DNA of 64,000 bases from Annulohypoxylon bovei var. microspora (GCA_022836615.1 MU405251.1:64387-128386), one strand, 5' to 3'; shown: positions 9,585 through 21,956, counted from the stretch's first letter. Notes: generated from the sequence alone by a model not told the origin. Made by a program: numbers and translations.

Positions 9585-11785
9585 TTACATTATATTGGGC
9601 CTGGTGTCGAGAGCCGAAAACAAATTATCCCAAGTGAGCGAATCCTGATTTGGTTCGCTCTGGCTTGCAAACTGCCAGAAATCGTCGAAAGAAGTATCCA
9701 TAACAACATCGAGGTCGTGTGCGCCCAATCCGGGCTGGCCCTGGCTAGGTTGCATCATGTCAGCGTCAGCAAAGCTGAAACCGTCTGACTCTCCCTCAGT
9801 AACGGCGCTATGGACATTATTACACGTTGAGCTCGATGGTTCGGTCAGGTAAACATTGTGTTTATGCATAATATCACATAGAGACCTCAAGAAACGGCCA
9901 GGAACCGGAGAGAAGCGTCTCGCGTCTTCGAAACTTTGCAGAGCCGCCTTAACCTCAGACTTCATTTGCGCCTCGTCTGCTTCATCCCTATTGAAGCACA
10001 TGTCCATGACCATCACTACTAGGGCGAGATGTGTGTAATGCATAGCTATGCCCAGACGCGCCGTAACATAAGTTGGAGAATCATAAAATCCGGGAGACCC
10101 ACAACCTTGAATAACAGCTCTTGCTGATTCTAGGCACGCGCGCCTGGAATACGCGTAACGAGGATCGTAAGACTGTCGAAGTAGAAATCTCTGGTGTAGT
10201 CTGCACCGTCTGCTATGTGCCGCATGCGTGATGCTGTATCGCATAATAGAGATGTGGGGGTACACAGCTTCAAGCGCTTTAGTTCTCTCTCGGCTTTCGG
10301 CATCGAGCCTGAAGAAGAAGGGCAGACTCGAAATGAAATGTTCCAGCTTCTTGTCCAAGGCTATGATATTGTCATACGGAACCTGTATGAGTTTCGATAT
10401 CACCGACGGCACGGCATCGGCGATTTCACGGCATAGATGTGCGAGTCTGACCTTCTCAGGGAAATATGTCATGCCACTTGGTTGGGGCTCAACCATGAGC
10501 TCGTTGCTTTCGCCTAAAGTAATTTCGTCATCGAAACGGCTTTTGGGAAGCCTAACATCAACATGATTCGGATGAATGAAATACATCCCTCCTTGAGGAC
10601 CACAAGTAGTCGATTGTAGCCTGTCCCACAACTATGTTATCAGCCATAAACGTATTACACCCGGAGGAACGAACATACCAGTCTTCGGTTGTTATATGCC
10701 AGAAAACCCTACGTTTCACTTCACGGTCAATAGAGGCGCGAACGCTATACTCGTCTTCGGCAGGAGACTCGTCTTCAGCATCCAACCGATTCAATCCAAG
10801 ATCCCTAGCGATCGAGACAGCTGTTGTCAGCATGAGCCGACCCCTCGCTGAGAATCCATCGAGGTGAAAGATGACCAACGACATTATAATATAAGCTTGA
10901 ACATCTTCCAGGGTACCCGAAGTATTCCGGCGTGAGTGATCAAGCACATCCAACGCCCCCTTACACAAAGCCTTCGAAAGGTTCACGGCATCCTGCTCAG
11001 TAGCTGCTACCTCTGAGCTCTCAGATGGTTGATAAAAGAACGCAGAGAGCGCAAATATTGACAGAAGCAGTGCAGCTTGTTCAGGCGGAACGGGTTCGCC
11101 TTGGCTGAGTTTGAGACAGAGCGTCTTAATGAGGGTCCGTACGGTTGCAATGTGTAAAATGCTGCACATTGGATCCAAGTGAGATTCGAAACTTCGGAAG
11201 AGCAAATTTGCTGCCGTATAAGCCGGAAATGGCACAATTATGCCATTGGCCTGGTAGTTATCCAATGCTATTCGGGATTGGAGAGAGGCCCGAATTTCGC
11301 GTGTAGTACTGATTCGGAACGCCAAGCCGTGTGATAAAGAAGGAAGCTATTCACATATTAGAGAATATTACTAGATTTAATTTCTGTTCGAACACATTTA
11401 GACTCATTTCACTTACTAACGAATTGTCCCTTTGCGACTCTTCGTCCCGGGTTTGGCAGACGCCAGGTACGACAACGTTTTCTGAACCAGAAGACAACCC
11501 TGAAGATCCCATGCCATGAGGATCATCCGGCGCATTATTTGAATGATCCTCGGAGGGAGGGTTTCGTAGAACAATAGACTCTAGTCGTTCAATACGTCTT
11601 AGGATATCCGGAGTGCTTTGTACAGCGGATTTCGGTACTGTTTGGCTTGATGGTGGAATAAGGAATTGACAGTGGATGCCGCGAGCAGTGCAATTCGAGC
11701 ACGGTTGGACCCGATTGCACTTCAACTTTTTTGATCGACATGACTGACAGGAGACTGGGTCTGGACGGGATTTGTTTCTTTGCAT
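9585..11785 (-). CDS. Zn2Cys6 transcription factor with fungal-specific TF domain
   Basis: Three exons (11417-11785, 10679-11346, 9585-10620) with introns of 70 and 58 bp give 690 residues. The start ATG at 11785 places the binuclear zinc cluster at residues 13-39 (C-x2-C-x6-C-x5-C-x2-C-x6-C, beginning CQSCRSKKLKC); an in-frame ATG 36 bases upstream is possible. After a linker and a short heptad-like stretch (ILRRIERLESIV), the fungal_trans homology region spans roughly residues 150-430. Its hallmark VKRRVFWHITTEDW joins across intron 2 to LQSTTCGPQGGMYFIHP. The C-terminus is acidic and Asp/Gln-rich, perhaps an activation domain. Target genes are unknown. The neighbours are the convergent GH43 enzyme and the divergent MDR dehydrogenase, which shares 568 bp of upstream DNA. 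Confidence 0.93.
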
Positions 11786-12353
11786 ACTTGACTCTAGATT
11801 AATATGCTGAGAATGAAGCATTAGGGAGAGGTGAATCAGAACGTAGGATCCATGGAGCTCCGCGGATCGAAAGAGGCCCCGCGGAAGGGGTGGGGGGCTA
11901 ACGAGTAGTCCGGTAAGTCGGGCGATCCTTTGAGCTAAAATGTCACCCAGCACCCAGGCCGCACAGCTATAGGGGATCGCCCGATGCAATAGATCTCATT
12001 CGGTTAATTTGTCAGCTATCAATTTGTCAGCTACTTTCGTCCGTCCTAAGGCCGTTGTCGATTTCTATAGGCTGAGACTTGGTTTGTGCGACCCCCTGAA
12101 TTGCTTAACAACGGCGTGGTTAAACCTGTCAATATGTTAGTTACCTACGTAATTCCCCATGGACGTCCACGGGGCGGATGTGAACTATCCGCGGAGCCTC
12201 TTGTAGAGAAGAGGAAGTTATTATATATATAAGTAGTTGTAAAATGTCATTCATAGGTAGATACCAAAGCACAATACCAAGACTTCATAAGTAGGTACCA
12301 AACGCCCATTTATCAAGAATACTCAAGCATTGTATTGTCCTATACTTTTCACC
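11786..12353. promoter_or_regulatory. Shared divergent upstream region (regulator / MDR dehydrogenase)
   Basis: This 568-bp interval separates the two divergent start codons. It contains a TATA-like run (TTATATATATAAG, 12220-12232) 120-130 bp before the dehydrogenase ATG. CGG triplets typical of Zn2Cys6 targets occur, but I cannot point to a defined operator. Confidence 0.4.
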
Positions 12354-13567
12354 ATGCCTAAGGAAGTAATTGTGCAAAGCTCTCTCGAGGCAGTCGAGAT
12401 TATTGAAACCCCTATTCCCACCCCGAGTGATAAGGAGGTCGTGATTAAGGTCGCTGTTGCTGGAACGAACCCAAAGGACTGGAAATATCCACATTGGTAC
12501 GTATCTTCCACTCTATGACAGGTTCTCTGCGTGCCTCGATGTACACAATGCTAAGCCCGCGTAGGAAAGGAATATCCATGAACAGTGGTGATGATCTTTC
12601 CGGAGTTGTTCATTCGGTCGGCAAAGACGTTTATGAGTTTAAACCGGGCGACCGCGTAGCGGCTTTCCATCAATGCTTCACTGAAAATGGGAGCTTCGCA
12701 GAATATTCCATAGCTCCAGACTGGATGACGTTTCTTATTCCGCCCAATGTATCCTTCGAGGAGGCTGCGACTATCCCTACTGCGGCTGTTACCGCTGCTG
12801 TTGGTCTTTACATCGACATGAAACTTCCACCACCCTTCGATCCGATAAAGCCAGTGGAAGGCGGGAAGAAGATGCCAATCTTGATCAACGGAGTCTCGTC
12901 TGCAGTCGGTGCATTTGCCGCCAAGTTCGCGCGGCTTTCTGGGCTTGGTCCCATCATCGGCGTCGCTGGTCGATCCTCCGACTTTGGGAAGTCCTTGGTT
13001 GACTACATTATTGACTATCGGAAAGGCGAAGATGCGCTTGTTGCATCCATCGAGGATATCCTTACGAAGGAGGGATTGGGCACGAAAGTTCCCTATGTCT
13101 TCGACGCAATTAGCGAGAACGGGTCGCTCGAAGCGACACTTCGATACGTCGATCTAAACGGGGGCGTCATCAGCACCGTGCAATCGCCTCAGTTATTCGC
13201 AATAGATAAGGAGAATTTCAAATACCCAGATGGTGTGACCGCCATCAACAGCATGGCTCCTACTCTTTTTTCGACGCACAAGGACTTCGGATATCTTTGG
13301 TCGCGGTATCTTGGACGGCTTCTGGAAGACGGGAGATTGAAGCCGCACCCGTACGAGGTAATTCCAGGTGGATTGAAAGGCGTGCTGACAGGACTGAGAA
13401 ACTTGATGGATGGGAAGGCTAGCGCGGTGAAATACGTCTATAAGATTGATGACACCGGGGACATCGCGGTCGGACTACGGGTAGCCGACGTGAAGAACAT
13501 GAGAGACCCGGCTGGGACGAGTACTCATCACGCCCCCCCCAAATTGATGGATTTTCCCATGCCCTGA
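12354..13567 (+). CDS. MDR-type zinc-independent alcohol dehydrogenase / quinone reductase (trans-enoyl reductase-like)
   Basis: Two exons (12354-12496, 12565-13567; 68-bp intron GTACGT...GCGTAG) give 381 residues. The frame upstream begins at a TTG, so the ATG at 12354 (MPKEVIVQSS) is used. The GroES-like N-domain contains VAVAGTNPKDWK, followed by GDDLSGVVHSVGKDVYEFKPGDRVAAF. The Rossmann part starts near residue 165 with ILINGVSSAVGAFAAKFARL, and SVGPI-type segments follow. Structural-zinc cysteines are absent, as in the quinone-reductase/enoyl-reductase branch used by fungal 'zinc-binding dehydrogenase'-like enzymes. It is expected to be a cytosolic NADPH-dependent reductase; its substrate is unknown. 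It is divergent from the Zn2Cys6 gene. A C-run near 13537 precedes a short tail ending MDFPMP. Confidence 0.9.
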
Positions 13568-13873
13568 ATACTTGATTTGTTCATAGGTACCTAGGTACGT
13601 TACCGTTTACGAGATCGTCTTATACAGGCTTTAGGCACTTAGTCATACTTTCAAATAGTCAAATATTTGATCAACGCAATTGAAGTTGAATTTTATGACC
13701 TCATGTAGAACTAGACAGGGCTAGTTGAGATGGTTCGACCTTATTGCGTGGTACAAGAACTCGACGTTCGTCCCTCCCCAGTCATTTGATCCATCCTGCC
13801 CCTACTCCTCAGCTTCACTGGTATCCATAGCCTCGATATCCCACCCTCTCAGAGTTCGGTTAGACTCAGTATC
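13568..13873. other. Spacer between convergent genes
   Basis: This 306-bp stretch contains the 3' flank of the dehydrogenase with an ATAGGTACCTAGGTACG motif. I see no gene in it. Confidence 0.6.
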
Positions 13874-14334
13874 TCACTCTCCTAGGTCTTGGTTGTCCTC
13901 GATGTTTCTTCGCGCCACGAGCTCATCCAGCATGCGGAGGAAAAGGTTCCTCACGTGTCTAGCTTTCTCCGACAATCTTCTTCCGACTAGGCGATCGGTG
14001 GACGGCTGGAATCGATACTTCAAGGTTGTCTTGTTGAGTACGTTCACCATCTTTGCGAAGGGGTTGGTGATATGTTCGTCGTAGAGGATTTCGGGGGCCA
14101 GACGAGAAACGGCCTAGTAAATTGGTTTGAATGTCAGCAGACTATAGACGATGATATTTACTTAGGTAGTAGCTAGGAGAGAGTTACCATTAGCTTTTTT
14201 ACAACATTTTGACAATGCCAGATTCGCTTCATAGCTGCGGTGTCAGAATCGGGGCCGCTGTTGGTGTGTACCCAGGAAAATCTGGGTTTCTCCAGAATCC
14301 CAGCCAGGTGAGCTTCGGTCATTGGAAATGCCAT
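13874..14334 (-). CDS. Uncharacterised 128-residue protein
   Basis: Two exons on the minus strand (14188-14334, 13874-14113) join through a 74-bp intron (GTAACT...TTTACTAG) in phase 0. The longer frame starts at a TTG, so I take the ATG at 14334 (MAFPMTEAHLAGILEKPRFS). The product is helical and basic, with the second exon reading AVSRLAPEILYDEHITNPFA and later LSEKARHVRNLFLRMLDELV. There is no signal peptide or membrane helix, and I recognise no family. The clean splice and the matched coding character on both sides of the intron support a real gene. Confidence 0.65.
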
Positions 14335-15408
14335 AGTCAACGTTGATGATACGAAGAACGACAATTGTATGAGAGTTGTGAAGTGCTATGCGTCAATTGT
14401 TGAAAATTGAGATGAGGTGTTCACTCGCGTGGAAGAGTGATGATGAAAAGTCCAGGTTGGAATTTGCAGAAAGTGTGAGAACAAAACATTTTTGATTCAT
14501 AAGAAAGGTGGATGACAACGACGACGACCATAATATACACGATAGTTACACACATGACAACAACTAGGTACACATACGACGATGACAATGATGACGACTA
14601 TCACGCAGACTATACACACTGACTATACACGGCGACTATACACAGCGACTATACACGCCTATTCAAGGTACATACAAAATCGCTTATAAAAGGGGTATTT
14701 GATAGATTCCACTCCTCTAAGAATTTAGTATTTGTGTTTTAATTTTACATTTCCTTTTGTCTTGTTCGGTTTAGATGTTATATCTCTTGCCATATATTTG
14801 GGGGCTTTCAGATACAAATAATGGCTGTAACTTGAGATTTTACATTCATTAACTGGCAAAGTAAGTTCTTAAGTTCTATGTCACCTATGTACAATATATC
14901 TATGCTATCGACAGAAACAGGCTCAGTAAAGCGTCTATCTACTAAGATAGTAAAGGCTATCGGAGGTTGTCCCGGTAGGCATCGGTATTTAGTGGGGCAC
15001 ATGGGACGAACCCGGCTCCGTCTTTAGCGGGGGTTCAGCCGGCCCCCAGTCTGATCACATATCATGGGAACCTGGCCGCACAATGAAATACTGCCTACAG
15101 CTAGTTAGATTAGGTTATTCCTATGGCATTTATTGTCATTTCAACTACATAAGGGTAGTATGGATCTGTGATGTTTTGTAAATGCTGGAACATTCAATGA
15201 GAGTGCCATTGATAACCTCCCGATCTTTGTCTAAAATTATCATATTTAGCTGTTTATAGTTATAAGTACCTGAGTTGCATGGGGAGTTAGATGCCACATT
15301 ACTTTAAACTTGAATATATTATTTCGTATAGTTATATCCATCTTAATAGGTGCATCAAAGAATAGATCTCCTAATTATGGTGGCTCATATGCACGGGCAA
15401 GTAACCTG
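14335..15408. other. Spacer with short tandem repeats
   Basis: This 1.07 kb stretch holds GAC/ACG trinucleotide-like runs (14515-14600), the 13-bp tandem array described separately, and AT-rich sequence. A TATAAAAGG occurs near 14685 but no downstream gene on that strand is evident. Confidence 0.6.
14605..14656. repeat. Four tandem copies of a 13-bp repeat
   Basis: Four consecutive 13-bp units end in GACTATACAC and differ only in the first three bases (GCA, ACT, GGC, AGC). They are non-coding. Confidence 0.85.
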
Positions 15409-18400
15409 TTATCCCCACCAATTATTCGGGTCAATATCCCACACAGCACAATTACTCGTGATTGTGCCGCCTTGCTTGTACTTAGTACTGCTGGTATCAC
15501 ACTTATCAATCGCCTTCCTAAATATCCTCCCACATTCTTCATCTGGGCTTGGGCCGTCGATAGTGAACCGACACCCATTCGTCACGGTGACGCTTAGGTG
15601 CAATACCTCTGTACATCCCAGCTCGCCAAAACATACACCGGCGTTGTGATCCTGCAAGCTTAGTGTGTGTTCGGCGTTCTCGTCGCTAGCGTCGAGGATA
15701 GTTCCTAAGTGCTGATTGCAGAACGTCGTCACGGCGTCTATCATGCTACCGCGACCCGTCATCGCGCCGCTATTAAAGCAGTGCAGGCTCTCCGTCGACG
15801 GATTAGGCGACGGCGGCGTAGGGTTCGGCTTGGGTGCCGAGGTAGCCGGCGGCTGCGCCGAAGACACTGTCTGCGTACCGGAGGAGCCGAAGTTGGGATC
15901 AACATAAGTCGGCGCCGCCATTGCAAATTCGTACGCGCATTCGGTATCGTCGTCTTCCTCTTCCGGGTCTTCCGGGTCGTCGCCCCCAGCATCCACAGGC
16001 TGGGGCGTCGGCGATACTTTCGTGACTCCCGTAGGCAAGGGGTCATTTACCGCCGTCGGGGTAGGACGCTCTGGTGGATCGGGGTCCTCCGGGTCCACGA
16101 AGTCGTTTCCGCCGTCGCCGCAGTTGAGGAGACACGGGGACGAGCAGAAGATCAAACACGGAAAGCCGCAGCCGGACTTGCAGATTGGGCCTGGCGTTCC
16201 CGGCTTGTATGTTACAATTGGAAATATCGCGGCGACGACGCCCGTAGTCGAGGAGGATGTTGCTGTTGTTTGGGAAGAAGGGTTTGTGAAAGAGTAGGGA
16301 AAGGGCGGGGGCGTGATGGTTCTTGTTACCGGGGAGTGGGTTACCCCTGACTCGCTCAGGGGGTTTGGGTCATTGGTGATCGTGAAGGGTGGGGGCAGGA
16401 TGCTACTGGTTACGTAGAATGTCTTGGTAACACTAGTGGCCGTGTTAGTATCCGTAACCGTGTACTCCCAGACGGGAATTTCGGTGATAGTGACAGGTGG
16501 AATCGTCAGCGTAGTTGTTTGAATGATATGTGTCCAGCCAGTCGATGTGCTCCAAGCAACATCAAGGGATGTTACATATGGCGGAAAGGTAATAGTTGAT
16601 GTTGATGAAAGTTGTAGAGGTGGGAGAATAAATGTGCAAGGAGGCTCGCAGTTGATGACAGGGTTGGACTCTCCCCAGATTGAAGGGTCGATGTAAACGA
16701 TTGAATCACCGCCACTACCCTCTGAAGATCCACCATTACCGCCGCCAGCTCCAGGATCGCCACTCGTCGAGTTACCCCCACCATCAGGGGTGTTTCCGCT
16801 TCCAGAACCAGAGTAAAGATCGATACTCCAAATCATTGTGCCACCAAAACAATGGCTACTAGCCCAACTCTTCTTCATGGCAATAGTCTCAGAGTCGTCA
16901 TACCCTACCCATTGGTCGCTCCAGACGAGGTATTTCATCATGGCATCGGAGTCAAGAATTGGTTCGACGCCGAGCTCAGGAATCATTATCGACTCAATCT
17001 CTTCCAAAGACATGACACCGCCAAATGCAGTGCACGGGGCCGCTCGGCTCGTGCCGCTCCATTTGCACCCAACCTCAGTGCAATCGACGTTTGCTACCGT
17101 GTATCCTCGGCCGTAGTAGGCCAGCCCCATATTGATTTTGGACGGGTCAACCGAGTCATACCATAGAGGCAATGTCCAGTTGTAGATTTCTGGGATGTTG
17201 GTTTGGCCGATTATTGTCTTGCCGATGTCAACGACGTCGGCGTCCCAAGGACCATGAAGATCGTACGTCATCAGGCCGAAGAAGTCAACGTAAGGCTCCA
17301 TTGCTTTAGGGTCGAACCACCGCAAATACCAATAGCTCGATGGGAGAGTAACACTTATACCGTACGAAGTCCCGTAAGTCGAGCGCATCTCTTCGAGTAG
17401 CGTTACAAAGTTTTGTGTGTCGTCAACATTTCCGTTTCTATCAGGAGCACCGGGGTATTCCCAATCAATGTCAACTCCTTGAAACCCGTATTTATCCATG
17501 AAGTCTTTAAGCGATGATATGAAAGTAGCGCGAGTACTCGATGAGGCTGCAAGATCCGACCACGTTGTCTGGGTCGGCCCTGGGTCATTGAAGTCCCAAC
17601 CCCCTATAGAAATCCAAGTCTGGAGCGTCGACGTCTTCAGAGCTGTAAACTCCGTGTAAAGAGGCACATCCCGGCTATCAACCGGGACGACATTGAATGA
17701 GCTGGGGTCAATGCTGGCGAAGGCCAGATTCATATGCGTAAGGCCTGTGGTGTCGATTTGAGAAGGCGTGATACGTTGGCACTGGCGCGAGTAAGAGTTG
17801 GAGACTTGGTAATAACCAATTGATCTTCCAAGAGCAGAGCTTCCACCACAGGATGGCGCAGCTACGGTAGTGCAAGAACCAAAACCTTCCTGGCAAGGGG
17901 CATCGGGATGGGGCGATTCACAGTACTCTGTGCCTACACCGCAGTAGCCGTAATAGCTACAACAGACATTCAGGGGGCAGGACACATCTCCCCCAAGACT
18001 GTCGCGGCCACAAAGCGCTGTAGCGTTACCTGGGTACTTGTCAGCGGATTTCGGTCTGCGGTAGAGTCATAAAGGGGGCTTACAAGTATTTGTGCAGTTC
18101 CCGGCACCACAGTTGTCCGGCCCATAGCCGCAACCGCCGCTGTTATTGCAGCAAGAACCGTCGGGACAAGGGCTATCAGCACTGCATTCCACATCACTCT
18201 GCCGAGTAAATACATTGCTCATTGGAGTAAAGTCACGACGAATGGAGCTCCCATTCGAAGCCGTAGCTGTTCCTGAGGGCGCGGAAGCGGTTGTTGTCGG
18301 AACGACTGCGTCCGAGAAAAGAGTGAGCACTTGGTTCAGATACGGCCTTATTGGGATCTTAGCAAGTCTATCGATGAAAGTACGTGTAATAGACATGATT

Positions 18401-20110
18401 GGAAGCGGAGGCGCTTTAGAGAGTAAGTCAAAGCGCTGTTGAACCGGGGGAACGCTCGACAAGTTCGTTGCTACAAGGTTAGAGGCATTCCTGGCAGCGA
18501 TTTGCTTCATGACATGATCATACTGCTCGTCGACCTAATAAAATGTTAAATTGGCTTTTCCAACTGACGAAATTCAATTTCATGTGAACATACCTCAATT
18601 TCTGTCATTGGCCTCATGTAAGATAGCATAGTTCCGTTACTAAAAATTAAGTCGTAGTATTTATACTTCGTCTCTAGACCTCGCTTATATGCTGAAGGTT
18701 CCAAGAATTCGCCATTCGTATTAGTGTCGGTAAATTCTACATAGGCCGATACACCATCATCTTCGTCCTATCAGTATAAGAATTAGTAACTATACATTAA
18801 AAGGAGCCTCGTATAGGTGAGAGACGCTACAAATCCCTAAATGGCATGTTTGTTATATAAAGAGTGGGATGATATCTTACATTCCACATAGTTTTGAAAT
18901 AGAACTGGTAAACGGTGTTCGCTGCTGGTGCACCGAAAGTACCAGTTAAACGATTTCTCAAGGTATTATGAATGTTTCCTTGTATATCCTAGATTCCTAA
19001 TCGTTAATTACTTATTTCTAAAGCCTTAGATTCGTGGCCAAAATCACATACTTGTTCTGAATTCACTCCAGAGCCGAGAGCATTCATCACCGAGCTACAT
19101 TTGTAGTTCTGGGGCGCACAGTAAGTAGATGAACCGGCACCACCTTGTGTAGTACTAGATAGAATTAGTGAGGTTTATCGTAAAAGGAGGTATGATCATA
19201 CGTTGCTGGAGGCCATTCGTCGCAAGACCAAAACATGCCTCCAGGGGCTGTGTTGAGCGTATTTGCAATAACGTTATAACCCGGGTCTCCATAGTTAACA
19301 TTTGCCTAGATAAATATGTAAGAAAATAAGCTGATTATCACTTCGTCATAGAGAAGTATCGTAGATTGGATAAATAGCAACCATGAGATCTTTTTTTTAG
19401 GATTACAATAACATAGGTATCGACATGTTTTCACAAATCTTATACAAGATGTGTAGGTATAAAATCACTGACCTGAACCCATCTCTGACCATTGTAACCG
19501 CTGCTAAAAGCAACACCCTGATATACTGTTGGGGGTTGGTCGCCTTCCGGACAAGGGTGTGTCTTGTGCCAATTACTAGGGCAAGAAGCTGTTCTGCGAG
19601 CATTTTTATTGGCCTCGCTTGTATCACTATTTATCGTAAATATTTTGACTGGTACCTAGCCTTAAGATTTATAGGAAAGGGGTAAGATCTGGATGATCAT
19701 GGGGAGGCTACTGTTCTTATTGTTATATCAATGGCAATGAGATGGTAGCTTACTATAGTAAAGTTAGTTTATATCAATGACTGCACCGAGTGGTCATAAT
19801 TGACCAAGGTGCGTTGATGGGTGACTGAGACTTTAGGTATTACCTAGTTTAATGTGATGTAGGGCAATCCCCCAGGTGTTTGCCCTTGGTTCAATTCTCC
19901 CAAATTATTGGCATTGGCAACTCCTTGAACTGTCTGTAGAGGATTCCGCTGGTGGACATTGCGACAAATCGAGGGCATCTTCGCACAGTTGTAAACGAGC
20001 ATAGGAGACTGCCCCCAGGCTAAGCTGGAAAGACATAGTAAAAAAACAAGAGTGGCATAGCGGCAATGGTTCAATGAAGACATTGCTGTTTTTCGAATAA
20101 GTGATGCCAT
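15409..20110 (-). CDS. Secreted GH18 chitinase with N-terminal NucA/NucB-like region and CBM18 domain
   Basis: Eight minus-strand exons fit: 19845-20110, 19473-19626, 19202-19305, 19052-19154, 18881-18988, 18594-18767, 18084-18534 and 15409-18029 (about 1,326 codons). Exon 1 has a signal peptide (ATLVFLLCLSSLAWG). Exons 2-5 carry a NucA/NucB-type nuclease signature: CPSNWHKTHPCPEGDQP, then MFWSCDEWPPA joining to TTQGGAGSSTYCAPQ. Exon 7 into 8 encodes chitin-binding type-1 cysteines (CCSYYGYCG). GH18 follows from about residue 520, with SIGGW and the catalytic GVDIDWEYPG; the general-acid Glu codon is 17458-17460. A Pro/Ser/Thr linker, a Cys cluster and a conserved-looking C-terminal domain end the protein. 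This is the architecture of subgroup-C, killer-toxin-like chitinases, but no LysM is seen here. Exon 1 ends with an in-frame TAG directly before GTAATA, so the gene may be inactive or unusually spliced. Confidence 0.85.
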
Positions 20111-21061
20111 TCTTGATCGCTACACCAACTCACGATGTTCATTCTCCCGCGTTGCTTTATCGCTTTCCTTTTATTGAATATCTCACATTTCCCCTGAAGG
20201 TGGGCTCTACCAGAAGAGACCCTCATGTCCTATAAATTAATCTGTGCCTCAGTGACGACGCCTTCATCTAGACCTTGGCACATCCCCTGCAGATTTGATT
20301 CGCCTAAAAGCTTACATCGGACTTCCGTGTGACTAATAGAATCCTTCTACACTCTGGCGCTTTCTCGACCGCTTTCTCGACCGCTTTTAGAGGACTGTTG
20401 GTTGTTGCTTTTTTGAAGACTGAAGTTCAAGTGCAAGGCTTAACAGAAACAACCCCATCATATGGCGGAGGACGGGCAGAATAGGCTAGCGTAGTATTAC
20501 ATGGTGCATCAGCTGAGTTATGCGGCTTAGCTACCATCAGGGGGGTAGGCAGGGGGTCGGTAGAATCAGCCGAAAGTGAGTTGATTATTTTCTCAAAGAA
20601 CTCATAGCTCGATAAAAGACCATAGCGGGTATTGTAAAGCTACATGGGTAGATAGGCAGCTTTGAAGTCTCTTCTATGAGTCGACTCTAATTACGTAGGT
20701 ACTTTTATAGAATATTTAAGCATATAAAATCAGCCGTTAGGTTGTTTTTAACGTATTTTCTTTAACTACTTGAGGGTACCTAAGTTTTCAATCTTGTGAT
20801 ACCAATCCAAAAGCAAATATTGACATCGCCGTTCAAAAATCGAAAGACTCCAAATAAGCAAAATAGGCTATTCCTGTTCCTATTCTAGCTCTATGCGGGG
20901 CAAACTGGTGCTTATTCTTCAACATACCAGGTACCTAGTAATAGAGGCCCTAAAAGGGCGGGCCGGCTGCATAAAACGCATTCCTACGCTAATCTAGCGT
21001 GTGTTGGTGGTAAAAAAAGCTTGACTGCCATCGTGCCATATTGGGCTTATAGCGCATGCAG
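20111..21061. promoter_or_regulatory. Upstream region of the chitinase
   Basis: This 950-bp part of the divergent interval is AT-rich. It includes CCAGGTACCTAGTA near 20927-20940 and no coding signal. The chitinase promoter should lie in its left part. Confidence 0.4.
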
Positions 21062-21516
21062 ATCAGCGGATGGACCAAACCAGGCCAATAACTGGCCTGA
21101 CTGAGCCTGACTGGCTTCAGGCCAAACCAATTAAGATTTTTCGAGAAACTGATTAGGCCAAATAAGTTTAAATATTTAACTGCCAGTTATACAGGCCAAA
21201 AATTTGATCGAGACCCACTTTTATACGGATTTTGATTGGTTAAAAAATAGAGATATCTATTTTTAAACTTTACGCATGTAACAAATCTGAAAAAAGCGAC
21301 AGCAAGGTTGGAAATAACTTCAATAATAAGTAAAATCTTAATCTAAATTTTTGGCCCCTAATACTCGGGGCTATTATTCCCCCGGGTCCACTTTTAATGG
21401 CTATCTGATCAGTCCGATTAGTTGATATCACTAGTTCAGTTACAATACGTAAACTGACCAATCAGATCAGTTGTTTGCTTTTAGCCTGCCTGAACTGCTT
21501 TGGTCCATCCGCTGAT
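21062..21516. mobile_element. hAT-like MITE (455 bp)
   Basis: The terminal inverted repeats read ATCAGCGGATGGACCAAA at the left (from 21062) and its exact complement at the right (to 21516). Subterminal GGCC/CTGACTGG-type motifs occur inside both ends. GCAG flanks both sides (21058-21061 and 21517-21520) and may be a short target duplication; an 8-bp hAT duplication is not visible. The interior is AT-rich and non-coding, so it is a non-autonomous element. Confidence 0.7.
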
Positions 21517-21956
21517 GCAGATTACCTTGTAGAGCCGTAGGGCCGGTGCTACAGTACCTGCGTTTAATGGCTCAGTAGCATCGGGGGCTGAAAGCCTTGC
21601 CGCATGAAATCAAGTTTACAAAGGCCGATATCACAGCGCCAAAATATGATTGGAAGACACGGGATGACTATAGCATTTGTGGTTGAAATGAGATGAGAAA
21701 AGCTGACCGGCTTATGTAGCAGTGCGGCGCAAAAGATTGAAGCTGTCGTGTGCCCATGACCGAGAAGATAGAATTGAATGGGGCATGAATAGCAGGTATA
21801 CAGTTAGCTTCAAGATGAAAAAAGGGGTCTAAGGTCAAGCCATCTATCCGGTCCTGACCTCCACGGTTCTAGAGCCAACGTCGGCTTCATACTACGAATA
21901 GTTGTAGTTCTTCAAATTTACCATTCACATTGCTGTTGTTAAGAATTATCGTCAAC
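21517..21956. promoter_or_regulatory. Upstream region of the LysM/CBM18 effector gene
   Basis: This 440-bp stretch has no coding signal and lies between the MITE and the effector ATG at 21957. Confidence 0.4.

Noticed and set aside
14684..14692. TATAAAAGG promoter-like site
   Set aside because: No gene on the plus strand follows before the 3' end of the minus-strand chitinase.
14808..15002. 64-codon minus-strand frame
   Set aside because: No start context, neighbours or motif support; the region shows no other coding signal.
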